Positions 19,411-28,061 of a DNA stretch of 64,000 bases are shown here, one piece after another. Source of the stretch: an uncultured Robinsoniella sp. (GTDB lineage: Bacteria > Bacillota > Clostridia > Lachnospirales > Lachnospiraceae); assembly GCA_900539655.1 (NCBI GenBank), contig UQCR01000004.1:81230-145229 (forward strand). Direction: 5' to 3'. The first letter of the stretch is position 1. Each line of letters starts with the position of its first letter. The notes below the pieces were generated by a model. That model saw only the letters and a list, made by a program, of their open reading frames with translations, was not told the origin of the DNA and searched no databases. The position numbers and the translations under genes are program-made.

Positions 19411-19419
19411 TTGAATGGT

Positions 19420-19575
19420 TTATATTGCTATGCCAAATACCATACTGGAAAATCTTCTCGCCAGTATCTCTAGAAATCCTCCCTCTTTCAGTCCACTGAG
19501 TAAAAACAACAATACCAGCCCTGCAAGAATGATTCCTATCATTACATAAGCATATTCCTCTAATACTGCTTTCAT
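19420..19575 (-). CDS. 51-residue Flp-like pilin
   Basis: Begins MKAVLEEYAYVMIGIILAGL and consists of one hydrophobic helix plus a short amphipathic tail ending SSMVFGIAI. GGAGG lies 6 nt before the ATG, and the in-frame stop of the preceding TadBC-like gene is only 15 nt upstream with no other start in between. A classical Flp leader ending in glycine is therefore excluded by the DNA. The E7-Y8 pair matches the XXXXEY motif at the N-terminus of mature Flp pilins. Confidence 0.75.
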   Translation of the reverse strand: MKAVLEEYAYVMIGIILAGLVLLFLLSGLKEGGFLEILARRFSSMVFGIAI

Positions 19576-19587
19576 TTTATGCCTCCT

Positions 19588-21090
19588 CTACATTCCCTGG
19601 GTTAAATTGAGTAATGACATGAGGAAGACTCCCAGGTCCGTCATCATTTTCAGGGATCCGGTTACCATTGGGATTAACACCAGCATTCCTGTCCCCGCTG
19701 TCTTATCTTCGTTTATCAATCTTTCAGACTTATCTAAAAGACGGTTATTACGCTCTACCAAAAATATAATCTGCTTTTTAAAATCTTCTGTACCGGATTC
19801 AGACATGGAGTACAACATTCGAAGAACCGACTGCACATCCGGTAAATCAAACCCTGACATAAAGCCCAGATATGGTTCAATAGCTGCAGGATTCTTTTCC
19901 ATTTCATCAACCAGTTTCTGTAAATCATTTCGCAGTACATATGGTGCCTGGTCTACAGACTTGGTTAAAGCCACCTGTGGATTGTCTGTCTGCAATAGCA
20001 GCGACATCTCCATAATCCATATGGGAAATGCCTTATCGACTTCTCTCACCATTCTTTTCTTAGCCAGCTTAAGTCCCATTCCAGGCTGCATCAGAGCAAA
20101 AACAACGGTTGCCGTTCCAATAATCGTAACCGGAATATTTTGAAGCAGAATACCTAAAGCACTGATCATCATACAGATTCCAGCCATTATAAAAGATTTT
20201 TTTCTTTCCTTTTTGTCATTTGCGTTCATCACCCGGTCATAACATCTTTTAATTTCCTCCTGATTTTCTTCCAGGTCATTCAGCCAATCCACGCTTAACT
20301 TCTTCTGACCAATATACCAGATAACAATATTACTCAAAATCAATAACATAGTTGCTGCCTGGGACAAGCCATTATGTAGGGTTTGAAAATCTTTTGGCAG
20401 CATAAACATAGTCAAACCGCAGATAAGAAACGAAAGTGCCAGTGAAATAGTTATCTTGACTTTTAAATTGCTCCGATTCTTCTCCAGTTCATAGACTCTT
20501 TCAATCCACATCCTGCGGTCTTCCAACAAGATATCGATAGCACCGCTGAATTCACCGCCAAAGCTTTCAACCTTTATTAAAAATTCATGTGCCTGACGCA
20601 GCCTGCGGCATCCATAGGATTCCTCCATTTCCAAAAATGCATCCCGGTATAAATCTCCGCTGTCTGCTATGGGCTTATTCTGAATTGCATCCATGATTTT
20701 CAGAATGTGGTCATGCATCTGTCCATCCGGAAATACTGCCAGCGTATCCTGAAGAGATGTCAGGATCTTAGGCCCTTTGCGAAAGGAATACAGCAGCTGC
20801 TCCAGATAATTTGCCACATCCTGAAATCGCTTCTGCTGATACATATTCTGATACGTATTCAAAATAATAAAGGGGGAAAGAAACAGGGAAAATAGGGATA
20901 CTGCCAGAATGTAAGGCAGTTGTAATTGATAGAACATACTTATGATAAAGATGCTGACAAGCGCCAGCAGATAAAATTTCCAAAAACCCAACAGGGAAAA
21001 ATGATATCCATACCTGTTTACTTCATATACCAGATTTCTGGGACTAAGCCAGTTAAATATACCCGGTTTTCGCTTCATCTTCAACTCCAA
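19588..21090 (-). CDS. Fused TadB-TadC-like inner-membrane platform protein
   Basis: A 500-residue protein containing two T2SSF-like units. The first is around 60-270 (DVANYLEQLLYSFRKG, then EFSGAIDILLEDRR and a paired transmembrane region). The second is around 340-500 (KAFPIWIMEMSLLLQ, then ESGTEDFKKQIIFLVERNN and a terminal helix). Standard Tad systems have separate TadB and TadC. The TTG start at 21090 has GGGAGG at 8 nt and overlaps the ATPase gene by 10 bp; an ATG at 21078 with GGAG is the alternative. It should form the platform on which the ATPase assembles the filament. Confidence 0.8.
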   Translation of the reverse strand: MELKMKRKPGIFNWLSPRNLVYEVNRYGYHFSLLGFWKFYLLALVSIFIISMFYQLQLPYILAVSLFSLFLSPFIILNTYQNMYQQKRFQDVANYLEQLLYSFRKGPKILTSLQDTLAVFPDGQMHDHILKIMDAIQNKPIADSGDLYRDAFLEMEESYGCRRLRQAHEFLIKVESFGGEFSGAIDILLEDRRMWIERVYELEKNRSNLKVKITISLALSFLICGLTMFMLPKDFQTLHNGLSQAATMLLILSNIVIWYIGQKKLSVDWLNDLEENQEEIKRCYDRVMNANDKKERKKSFIMAGICMMISALGILLQNIPVTIIGTATVVFALMQPGMGLKLAKKRMVREVDKAFPIWIMEMSLLLQTDNPQVALTKSVDQAPYVLRNDLQKLVDEMEKNPAAIEPYLGFMSGFDLPDVQSVLRMLYSMSESGTEDFKKQIIFLVERNNRLLDKSERLINEDKTAGTGMLVLIPMVTGSLKMMTDLGVFLMSLLNLTQGM

Positions 21091-22160
21091 TGTTCATACC
21101 TCCCATATACCCGGAAGGGATCTTTGATGTTATCCTGTGCAAACTTTTTCTCAATATTCTGAGGCAGTTCCACATTCGTCATCCTGCCGTTTTCAGCAAG
21201 CATCATAATTTCATTCACCCCTTTTCTCTCATTCCTGTTATAAATTCCGATTTGTTCAATATACCTCTGTATTACTCCTATACTATTAATTCGCTTCTTT
21301 AATAAAACTCCAACATTCACAAAAGAATATATATCGTTTTCCATTCGGTCTGCCGAAAAGGAATCTTTCATCATATTTTGAATTCTATCCGGCACTTTGC
21401 GCACATCATCCGTATGCAGAGTAGTCAGGCAATGGGTACCCGTACTCATCGCCTCCAGCAGATATTTAACTTCCGTGGATCTGGCCTCTGACAGCATAAT
21501 CCATTTTGGATTTTGACGAAGGCATGCTTTTATAGCCTTTGTATAGTCAAATAATTTTTCATTTACTTTTAATTCCACCGCATCTTTGCCGGGATTAATA
21601 TCAGCATAATGGATTTCCAGATTATCCTCAATGGTAATTACTCTTTCATTGTCAGCTACAAATCTGGTAAGATATTTCAGCAATTCCGTTTTCCCTGAGC
21701 CAGGCAGTCCGCACATGATAATATTCATATGAGCTTTTACGGCATTTTCTAAAAATGCCATCATCTCTCCGGAGCAATATCCGGTCTTTTGCATCAACGG
21801 TTCTGTCAGACGCCTGTAGGGGTCTGTTTTCCGGATGGATACAGAACGTCCGGTGCTTGCCACACTTTCATGTATAATAGAGATCCGCAACGTTTTCGTC
21901 TCTGCCTCCAGCAGATTTTCATTCTTGTTGAAATTAGCGCTGACCGCATTGGACAGGCGCATACTGAACTGATTAATAAAATCTGGTGTTACTTCTATAT
22001 CTTTTGCAAGGAATCTTCCCTTTTCCAGGTGGTCTATCCAGGTATCCCTGCCATTAAAGTTAATGTCGGTTACAAGGTCATCTTTCACATACTTTAAGAA
22101 AGGACCGTAATTTTCTTCTTTAAAGGTCCAAAAATCATCTGTATTATTAATACTGCACAC
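21081..22160 (-). CDS. CpaF/TadA-type secretion ATPase
   Basis: A 359-residue type II/IV secretion ATPase, shorter than typical CpaF. Walker A is GLPGSGKTE, the Asp box is near TIEDNLEIHYAD, and Walker B is IMLSEARS, with the His box TTLHTDD. The frame opens with GTG at 22160 after an in-frame stop; the Shine-Dalgarno AAAGGAG is unusually close, so translation may be weak or depend on the upstream gene. It would energise assembly of the small pilins. It is the only ATPase of the cluster. Confidence 0.85.
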   Translation of the reverse strand: MCSINNTDDFWTFKEENYGPFLKYVKDDLVTDINFNGRDTWIDHLEKGRFLAKDIEVTPDFINQFSMRLSNAVSANFNKNENLLEAETKTLRISIIHESVASTGRSVSIRKTDPYRRLTEPLMQKTGYCSGEMMAFLENAVKAHMNIIMCGLPGSGKTELLKYLTRFVADNERVITIEDNLEIHYADINPGKDAVELKVNEKLFDYTKAIKACLRQNPKWIMLSEARSTEVKYLLEAMSTGTHCLTTLHTDDVRKVPDRIQNMMKDSFSADRMENDIYSFVNVGVLLKKRINSIGVIQRYIEQIGIYNRNERKGVNEIMMLAENGRMTNVELPQNIEKKFAQDNIKDPFRVYGRYEHWS

Positions 22161-22267
22161 TCCTTTCTCTTCTTATCATGCAGGAACCTAATACAGTCCC
22201 TGCATTGTTATTTCCGCTGAAAACGAGCCGGTTGTGCTCGCACATCTCGGTGACTGCCTCAGGAGTC

Positions 22268-22297
22268 AATTATCCCGCATTCTGCTGCCGGGTAATT
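22268..22297 (-). other. Hairpin between major pilin gene and ATPase gene
   Basis: Arms AATTATCCCGC (22268-22278) and GCCGGGTAATT (22287-22297) pair with one mismatch and one wobble. No T-run is present. Placement after the first pilin gene fits differential expression of an abundant pilin relative to downstream machinery. Confidence 0.5.
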
Positions 22298-22304
22298 AAC
22301 TGCA

Positions 22305-22484
22305 CTACCAGGGCATTTTTATTTGAGGTGGACTGGTGATACCGGATTTGGTAATGAAATTTGTGACGGTGGCAGCGACTGCTTCACCGATGTAACGTCC
22401 CAATGGCGTTGCGAGTAAAACCATAATCAGTGCAATAATTGCAACAATGATGATAATACCATATTCCTCCAGAAATGCTTTCAT
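22305..22484 (-). CDS. Flp-like pilin (first gene of Tad-like operon)
   Basis: A 59-residue protein beginning MKAFLEEYGIIIIVAIIALI, with a second hydrophobic segment and the tail SGITSPPQIKMPW. I choose the ATG at 22484 over the one at 22490 because GGAGG is 9 nt rather than 3 nt away and because the sister proteins start MKxxxEEYG. It is likely the major subunit: it is first in the operon and is followed by a hairpin. No leader peptide is encoded. The 213-nt gap before truA shows no clear sigma-A promoter. Confidence 0.75.
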   Translation of the reverse strand: MKAFLEEYGIIIIVAIIALIMVLLATPLGRYIGEAVAATVTNFITKSGITSPPQIKMPW

Positions 22485-22666
22485 TGGCATATTCCTCCTT
22501 TCTATATTCTTCTATAGAGAATCCCTATATAAAATCAGAGACTGTTCTAGCATTATAATCATTCAAAACTTAATTTGGGAAAATCTTTGGCGATACGCCA
22601 GAATTTGTTAAATCAATTAGATGTATATTCACACTTTAACATAAGATATTTTGTTTGTCAATAGAA

Positions 22667-22706
22667 AAAGAGTGATGTTTTAATTTTATTTATAACATCA
22701 CTCTTT
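22667..22706 (-). terminator. Intrinsic terminator overlapping the end of truA
   Basis: Perfect 13-bp stem AAAGAGTGATGTT (22667-22679) / AACATCACTCTTT (22694-22706). The promoter-proximal arm lies within the last truA codons and stop. Only a short, interrupted T-rich tail follows on the minus strand. Confidence 0.7.
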
Positions 22707-23444
22707 ATCAGTATATTCTATTTTTACCAGAGTCAGTCCTTCCGGTCTTGCTGTTTCACCAGCTTTCTTCCGGTCACGGCACTGTAGGATCTCCAGTATA
22801 TATTCCGGCTCAAAGCTGCCATTTCCTACCCGGATTAAGGTACCTGCAATAATCCTGATCATATTATAGAGAAATCCATTTCCTCTGACCCGGATTGTAA
22901 TCAGATCATCCTTCTTCTCTATATCAAGTGAATAGATGGTTCTTACCGTATTTGTAATCTCCGGTTTATGGGTACAAAGACCTGCGAAATCATGCTCCCC
23001 CACCATGTAAGCAGCCGCTTTACGCATTCTTTCCACATCCAGTGGAATATAATAGAACAGAGAATATAAACGGCGTACAGGATCCTGAAACCGTTTATTC
23101 AGAATTTTATATTCATACGTTTTCACTGTATTGCAGAACCGCGGATGAAAATCTTCCTCCACTTCGCAGGAATCCTGAATGCGGATATCAGCTGGAAGCC
23201 TGGTATTCATCGCATAAGAAATCTTATCTGCCGGCATTCTTGCACTTGTATCAAATACCGCCACATTACCCAGGGCATGTACTCCCGCATCTGTCCTGCT
23301 TGCCCCGATTACCTTGATCTCTTCCTGCAAAAGTTCAGATAGATGACGATTTAACTCATCCTCAATTGTATTTCCATTGGGCTGTACCTGCCAGCCGCAA
23401 TAATTTGTACCGTCATATGCAACTACCAATTTTACTCGTTTCAT
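22698..23444 (-). CDS. truA: tRNA pseudouridine(38-40) synthase TruA
   Basis: A 248-residue enzyme that converts U38-U40 in tRNA anticodon arms to pseudouridine. The catalytic aspartate D52 is in GASRTDAGVHALG, and further family motifs are YDGTNYCGWQVQ and RGNGFLYNMIRIIAGTL. The start at 23444 (MKRVKLVVAYDG) fits family length; an upstream in-frame extension lacks an RBS. It follows ecfT in the common Firmicute order ecfA1-ecfA2-ecfT-truA. Confidence 0.96.
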   Translation of the reverse strand: MKRVKLVVAYDGTNYCGWQVQPNGNTIEDELNRHLSELLQEEIKVIGASRTDAGVHALGNVAVFDTSARMPADKISYAMNTRLPADIRIQDSCEVEEDFHPRFCNTVKTYEYKILNKRFQDPVRRLYSLFYYIPLDVERMRKAAAYMVGEHDFAGLCTHKPEITNTVRTIYSLDIEKKDDLITIRVRGNGFLYNMIRIIAGTLIRVGNGSFEPEYILEILQCRDRKKAGETARPEGLTLVKIEYTDKE

Positions 23445-23548
23445 GTTACTTGCACCTACTTTAATTTTTTGTGTTAATAACTGCTTTCTGACAGCTGCGT
23501 CACACACATTGTGGTATTTATATTCCGTTTTACTAATAAATTCCCCGC

Positions 23549-24355
23549 TTATATTTTCACATATAATTTAATCAATATCATTTCTGCCAGATACACCAGC
23601 AGACAGATATACGCTGCATAATCCTGCTTTTTATAAACTAAAGGTTTCATTTTAGTTCTTCCTTCTCCGCCATGATAGCCCCGGGCTTCCATCGCCATGG
23701 CAAGATCATTCGCCCTTCTGAACGCGGAGATAAACAAAGGCACCAACAATGGAACAAGATTCTTTGCTTTTTGAATCAGATTCCCATTTTCAAAATCTGC
23801 TCCCCTGGCCATCTGGGCTTTCATAATTTTATCCGTTTCCTCTAACAAGATAGGAATAAAACGAAGTGCAATAGACATCATCATTGCCACTTCATGTACC
23901 GGTACCCGCAATTTATTCAGGGGACGGAGCCCTTTTTCCATACCGTCTGTCAGCTGATTCGGCGTCGTGGTCAACGTCATGACGGAAGATCCAATGATCA
24001 AAAAGGCAAGACGAAGCGCCATAAATACTGCAGTTTCAATTCCTTCCCGGGTAATTGTAAACTTCCATATCGTCAGAACCGGTGTGCCTCCTGTTAAAAA
24101 CAAATTAAAAATAACCGTGATCATTAGCAGTATCATAATTGTCTTCAGACCTTTTATCATGAATTTAAAAGGTACTTTCGACATTTTTATCACGGCTCCC
24201 AGACAAATAGCAGCAAATGCATAAGCAATAAACGACCGTACTATAAATAATGACACGATAAATACAATCGTACCCACTAGTTTAGTCCTGGGATCAAGAC
24301 GGTGAATGGGAGATTTCACCGGATAATATTGTCCTAATGTAATATCTCTTATCAT
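23549..24355 (-). CDS. ecfT: Energy-coupling factor transporter transmembrane protein EcfT
   Basis: A 268-residue integral membrane scaffold of group II ECF vitamin/metal importers. It has an N-terminal membrane region and the two cytoplasmic coupling motifs ARGADF and EARGYHGGEGR that contact the ATPases. It works with shared EcfA1/EcfA2 and substrate-binding S components encoded elsewhere. It is the third gene of the ecf operon; 82 bp separate it from ecfA2. Confidence 0.95.
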   Translation of the reverse strand: MIRDITLGQYYPVKSPIHRLDPRTKLVGTIVFIVSLFIVRSFIAYAFAAICLGAVIKMSKVPFKFMIKGLKTIMILLMITVIFNLFLTGGTPVLTIWKFTITREGIETAVFMALRLAFLIIGSSVMTLTTTPNQLTDGMEKGLRPLNKLRVPVHEVAMMMSIALRFIPILLEETDKIMKAQMARGADFENGNLIQKAKNLVPLLVPLFISAFRRANDLAMAMEARGYHGGEGRTKMKPLVYKKQDYAAYICLLVYLAEMILIKLYVKI

Positions 24356-24437
24356 ATTTTAACCATTGCATATTACAGGATTGCCTGCAATACTGGCTTC
24401 CTTTCCATTTCTCAATTTTCTGCTATAAACTATAGCA

Positions 24438-25289
24438 TTATCTGCCTTTCATGGCTTTCAGTATGGCATCCCTTGCCTCTTCTACCGTGGTTGCACTGGT
24501 ATCTATCTTCCAGCCCCTGCTCTCCAGCGCCTTTACGGCATAAGTGACCTGCGGCGCTGCCAGGCCAATCCCTTCCAACTCTTTATAATGTTGGAATACA
24601 TGCTTTGGCTTGTCATCAAACATGATTTTTCCTTTGTTCATAACAATAATCCGCTCCACATACCGGGCAACATCTTCCATACTATGGGATACCAGAACAA
24701 CGGTTATTTTCCGCTCCCTGTGAAGTTTTGCAATCTGATCCAGAATATCATCCCTGCCTTTTGGATCCAGGCCTGCAGTAGGCTCGTCTAAAATCAGCAT
24801 TTTCGGCTGCATTGCCAGTATACCGGCAATCGCTACTCTTCTTTTTTGCCCGCCGGATAATTCAAATGGAGATTTCTTATAATATTTTTCCTTAAGTCCC
24901 ACCTGCGAAAGAGCCTCTAACGCCCTGGCTTCTGTCTCCTCCTTTGAAAGTCCCTGATTTTTGGGACCGAAGCAGACATCGGTAAACACATCAATTTCAA
25001 ACAGCTGATGTTCCGGGTACTGGAATACGAGTCCTACCTGATTTCTAAGACTGCGCATATCGTATCCATCCTGATAGATATCCTCCCCGTCATAATAGAT
25101 TTTACCGGATGTTCCCTTCATAAGGCCATTTAAATGCTGGATCAGCGTAGATTTCCCGGAACCGGTATGACCGATAATCCCGATAAACTGCTCATCTGAA
25201 ATTTCCAGATTAATGTTATCCAGAGCTTTCTTTTCAAATGCTGTTCCTTCACTGTACACATAGCTTAAATTTTCTATTTTCATTGACAT
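24438..25289 (-). CDS. ecfA2: ECF transporter ATPase EcfA2
   Basis: A 283-residue ABC ATPase with Walker A GHTGSGKST (40-48), LSGGQKRRVAIAG signature, LILDEPTAGLDP Walker B and SHSMEDV switch histidine. An N-terminal insertion loop (EGTAFEKKAL) is characteristic of EcfA2. It overlaps ecfA1 by 10 bp and forms the EcfA1-A2 heterodimer. An ATG two codons downstream is an equally possible start. Confidence 0.95.
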   Translation of the reverse strand: MSMKIENLSYVYSEGTAFEKKALDNINLEISDEQFIGIIGHTGSGKSTLIQHLNGLMKGTSGKIYYDGEDIYQDGYDMRSLRNQVGLVFQYPEHQLFEIDVFTDVCFGPKNQGLSKEETEARALEALSQVGLKEKYYKKSPFELSGGQKRRVAIAGILAMQPKMLILDEPTAGLDPKGRDDILDQIAKLHRERKITVVLVSHSMEDVARYVERIIVMNKGKIMFDDKPKHVFQHYKELEGIGLAAPQVTYAVKALESRGWKIDTSATTVEEARDAILKAMKGR

Positions 25290-26125
25290 AGTTCATTCAC
25301 CAACTCATCTACACTTAAAATGCCTTCCGGCAGATCTGCACCTGCTTTTCTTAATTCATGCGCCAAAAGAGTCACCTGGGGCACATCCAGGCGATATTTC
25401 TTAAGAGTTTCCACCTGGGAAAAGATCTCTCTGGGAGTTCCCTGCATTACAACTCTGCCCTCATCCATCACGATTACCTTATCAGCATAAATAACCTCTT
25501 CCATATAGTGGGTAATGAGGATTACCGTCACCTCTTCAACCTGATTTAATGCCCGTACGGTACGGATTACTTCTTTTCTTCCGGTTGGATCTAACATGGC
25601 AGTAGGTTCATCCAGGACAATACACTTTGGATGCATCGCTACCACACCTGCAATTGCGACACGCTGTTTTTGTCCGCCCGAGAGCTTGTTCGGAGATGCT
25701 TCCCGATATTCCCACATTCCTACCGCTTTCAAACTTTCCTCAACCCGTTCCCAGATTTCTTTGGATTCCACACCCATATTTTCCGGACCAAATCCTACAT
25801 CTTCTTCCACTACCGTTCCGATAATCTGATTATCAGGGTTCTGGAATACCATCCCCGCCGTCTGACGGATCTCCCATACCTTATTATCATCCCGGGTATC
25901 CATTCCATCTACATACAGTGTCCCTTCTGTGGGTATCAGGATTGCATTCAAATGCTTCGCCAGGGTAGATTTTCCGGAACCATTATGTCCCAGTATTGCA
26001 ATAAAATCCCCTTTTTTCACATCCAGATCCACATGGTCAACTGCTCTTTGGGTAGATTCCACATTGCCGTCTTCACCATATTTTAAATATTCATATACAA
26101 GCTTACTTGCTTTTATAATTCCCAT
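25280..26125 (-). CDS. ecfA1: ECF transporter ATPase EcfA1
   Basis: A 281-residue ATPase with Walker A GHNGSGKST (46-54), Q-loop QNPDNQI, signature LSGGQKQRVAIAG and Walker B IVLDEPTAMLDP. The C-terminal domain (VPQVTLLAHEL) is typical for EcfA. It is the first gene of the ecf-truA operon and divergent from the DUF3788 gene. CAGGTGACAAT precedes the ATG; TATAAT at about 26158 upstream may be the -10. Confidence 0.95.
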   Translation of the reverse strand: MGIIKASKLVYEYLKYGEDGNVESTQRAVDHVDLDVKKGDFIAILGHNGSGKSTLAKHLNAILIPTEGTLYVDGMDTRDDNKVWEIRQTAGMVFQNPDNQIIGTVVEEDVGFGPENMGVESKEIWERVEESLKAVGMWEYREASPNKLSGGQKQRVAIAGVVAMHPKCIVLDEPTAMLDPTGRKEVIRTVRALNQVEEVTVILITHYMEEVIYADKVIVMDEGRVVMQGTPREIFSQVETLKKYRLDVPQVTLLAHELRKAGADLPEGILSVDELVNELCQ

Positions 26126-26334
26126 ATTGTCACCTGTTTTAGTTTCATTGTTAACAATTATAATCTTTGTATATTGTATATGATTTGATCAATTTTTACA
26201 AGGACTTTCGGGGAGAGAATTTCTAAAATGATTCTGTAAACTTTCTAAAATAAAAAAGCACTGGATGAATAGCTGCACCATTCCTTCTATGGTATAATCG
26301 GTTTTTAACGTATTAAAAAAAGGAGGTATCACAT

Positions 26335-26751
26335 ATGGCCTGGGATACACTATATCCGAAAACCACCGTGCCAACATTTAACCAAATCGGCGCATATATT
26401 CAGAATCCCCTATGGAACAAGCTTCATGCCTGTTTAACTCAGAAATATGCCGCAATCCCCAAAATAGAATACAGCTGCTGCTCCTTAAGGGGCTGGAATA
26501 TAAAATATAAGAAAAAAGGGAAGACTTTATGTACAATCTACCCCCAGGAAGGCTGGTTTAAAATACTGGTTATTGCCAGTGAACGCCAACAGGTTGAATT
26601 AGAATTTTTTATTCAAACCTGCTGCCCTAATATACAGAAAGCATATGAAAACACAAAGTTTTTTAATGGCGGAAAATGGCTGTTTCTGGATATTTCAGAT
26701 AGTGAAATTCTAAAAGATTTGCTGGAACTCATACATTTTCGTACTCTTTAA
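26335..26751 (+). CDS. DUF3788-like protein
   Basis: A 138-residue soluble protein with the pattern of DUF3788 proteins: N-terminal TVPTFNQIGAYIQNPLWNKL, central SCCSLRGWNIKYKKKGKTLC, and GGKWLFLDI near the end. Function is unknown for the family. AGGAGG sits 8 nt before the ATG and a TATAAT (26292-26297) is upstream. It stands alone, divergent from ecfA1. Confidence 0.75.
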   Translation: MAWDTLYPKTTVPTFNQIGAYIQNPLWNKLHACLTQKYAAIPKIEYSCCSLRGWNIKYKKKGKTLCTIYPQEGWFKILVIASERQQVELEFFIQTCCPNIQKAYENTKFFNGGKWLFLDISDSEILKDLLELIHFRTL

Positions 26752-26782
26752 ATGAAACATACATGAATGGGCAAAGATTTGA

Positions 26783-26818
26783 AAAGAGAGTGAATAAGCC
26801 ATGATATCCACTCTCTTT
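26783..26818 (+). terminator. Terminator of the DUF3788 gene
   Basis: Perfect 10-bp stem AAAGAGAGTG (26783-26792) / CACTCTCTTT (26809-26818), followed by a pyrimidine-rich but not pure T tail. Confidence 0.55.
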
Positions 26819-26876
26819 CTATATCCATATTTACATTTATATCTCTATATTTTTATATGCTTTTATAGTTTATTGA

Positions 26877-26964
26877 TATATCTTATATTCTCTGAACCCG
26901 CCAGTCCGGCTAACCCAAGGATTTAACCTTTTTGTTTATTTATATATCTTATATCCTCTGAACC
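26877..26964. repeat. 22-bp direct repeat duplicating the lacI 3' end
   Basis: Copies at 26877-26898 and 26943-26964 differ at one base. The right-hand copy contains the last codons and stop of the LacI-type gene; the left-hand copy lies outside it. This looks like a small local duplication, leaving a 44-bp spacer. Confidence 0.7.
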
Positions 26965-27977
26965 GATTTTCCTTCAATCAGTTCCCCCTCAAATACCCGT
27001 TGTCGTTCTCTCGCTCCATTTAAAATCACATCAAACAACATTTTAATCGTAGCTTCCGCCATCTCCTCTACCGGCTGTCTAATGGTGGTAATGGACGGTT
27101 GATAATAGGCAGCCATCTCAAGGCCGTCAAATCCGGCTACGGAATAATGCTCCGGTACGCTTTTTCCGGCATCAAAAATAGCCTTGCAGCATCCAATTGC
27201 AATACTGTCTGATATTCCAAAAATTGCAGTAAAATCCTTACCAGATTCCAGAAGTTCCTTCGTAACCGCATAACCGTTTTCCATAGAATAGCTGTCCACG
27301 TCATCCTTCATGCGGGCAACATAAGATTCGTCGTATGCGATGCCATGTTCCTCTAATGCTCTTTTATAGCCTTCCAGCCTGAGTCTGCCGATACTCTCAT
27401 CGTCCTCCCCGGAAGCTATGATGGCTATTTTGCGATGTCCCTGCTCAATCAGGTAACTAACCATCTTTTCACTTTCCTTAACATCATCTACGTATACACT
27501 GGAATACTTCTCACTTCCGGATTGGTCTCGCAACCCTATTGTGCTAAGTACAAAAGGCACCGGAATCTGCTCCAGCTTCTCTCTGGAATGGGAAAAGTGG
27601 CCTCCCAGGAAGACTATTCCGTTCAGTCTTTTTTCCTTTTCCAGACGGATTGCAACGTCCACTTCATCCTGGTGATCATCCACATGCTGAAGCACAAACG
27701 TATATTTCTTCTCCTGTATTTCCTGTTCGAAGATTTTGATCATTTTGCTGAAAAACGGATTCGTAATTCCCTTAATTAATACTGCGATTGCTTTGGCATC
27801 TGCCCGCTTTAGATTCCTGGCACTGTTGTTTGGCACATAATTATAATCCTTAATAATTCCCATGATTTTCTGCTTTGTCTCTTCGTTAATATCCGGATGA
27901 TTGTTCATCGCCCTGGATACTGTACTCACACCAACACCACATAATTTTGCTATATCTTTTATTGTAATAGTTTCCAT
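26949..27977 (-). CDS. LacI-family transcriptional repressor (candidate MalR)
   Basis: A 342-residue regulator. The N-terminal HTH (TIKDIAKLCGVGVSTVSRAMN) and hinge helix region (VPNNSARNLKRADA) are followed by a periplasmic-binding-protein-like sensor domain (VAGFDGLEMAAYYQPSITTIRQP). The start at 27977 follows AGAGGAAGATCA; a longer frame lacks an RBS. It has its own promoter (28010-28038). The malQ gene on the same strand carries a LacI-type palindrome at its promoter, so control of maltodextrin use is likely. Confidence 0.9.
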   Translation of the reverse strand: METITIKDIAKLCGVGVSTVSRAMNNHPDINEETKQKIMGIIKDYNYVPNNSARNLKRADAKAIAVLIKGITNPFFSKMIKIFEQEIQEKKYTFVLQHVDDHQDEVDVAIRLEKEKRLNGIVFLGGHFSHSREKLEQIPVPFVLSTIGLRDQSGSEKYSSVYVDDVKESEKMVSYLIEQGHRKIAIIASGEDDESIGRLRLEGYKRALEEHGIAYDESYVARMKDDVDSYSMENGYAVTKELLESGKDFTAIFGISDSIAIGCCKAIFDAGKSVPEHYSVAGFDGLEMAAYYQPSITTIRQPVEEMAEATIKMLFDVILNGARERQRVFEGELIEGKSVQRI

Positions 27978-28009
27978 TGATCTTCCTCTTCCCGATATCT
28001 GATAGTAAA

Positions 28010-28038
28010 AGTATATCAACTGATGAATAAAAATTCAA
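28010..28038 (-). promoter_or_regulatory. Promoter of the lacI-type gene
   Basis: TTGAAT (28033-28038) and TATACT (28010-28015), spacer 17 bp, 32 bp upstream of the chosen start codon. Confidence 0.65.
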
Positions 28039-28061
28039 GGAAAATTAGACATAATGCAATA

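Noticed and set aside
26145..26160. A third Rex-type site upstream of ecfA1 (TTGTTAACAATTATAA)
   Set aside because: Only one half-site matches; the second half differs at several positions, and ecf genes are not typical Rex targets.
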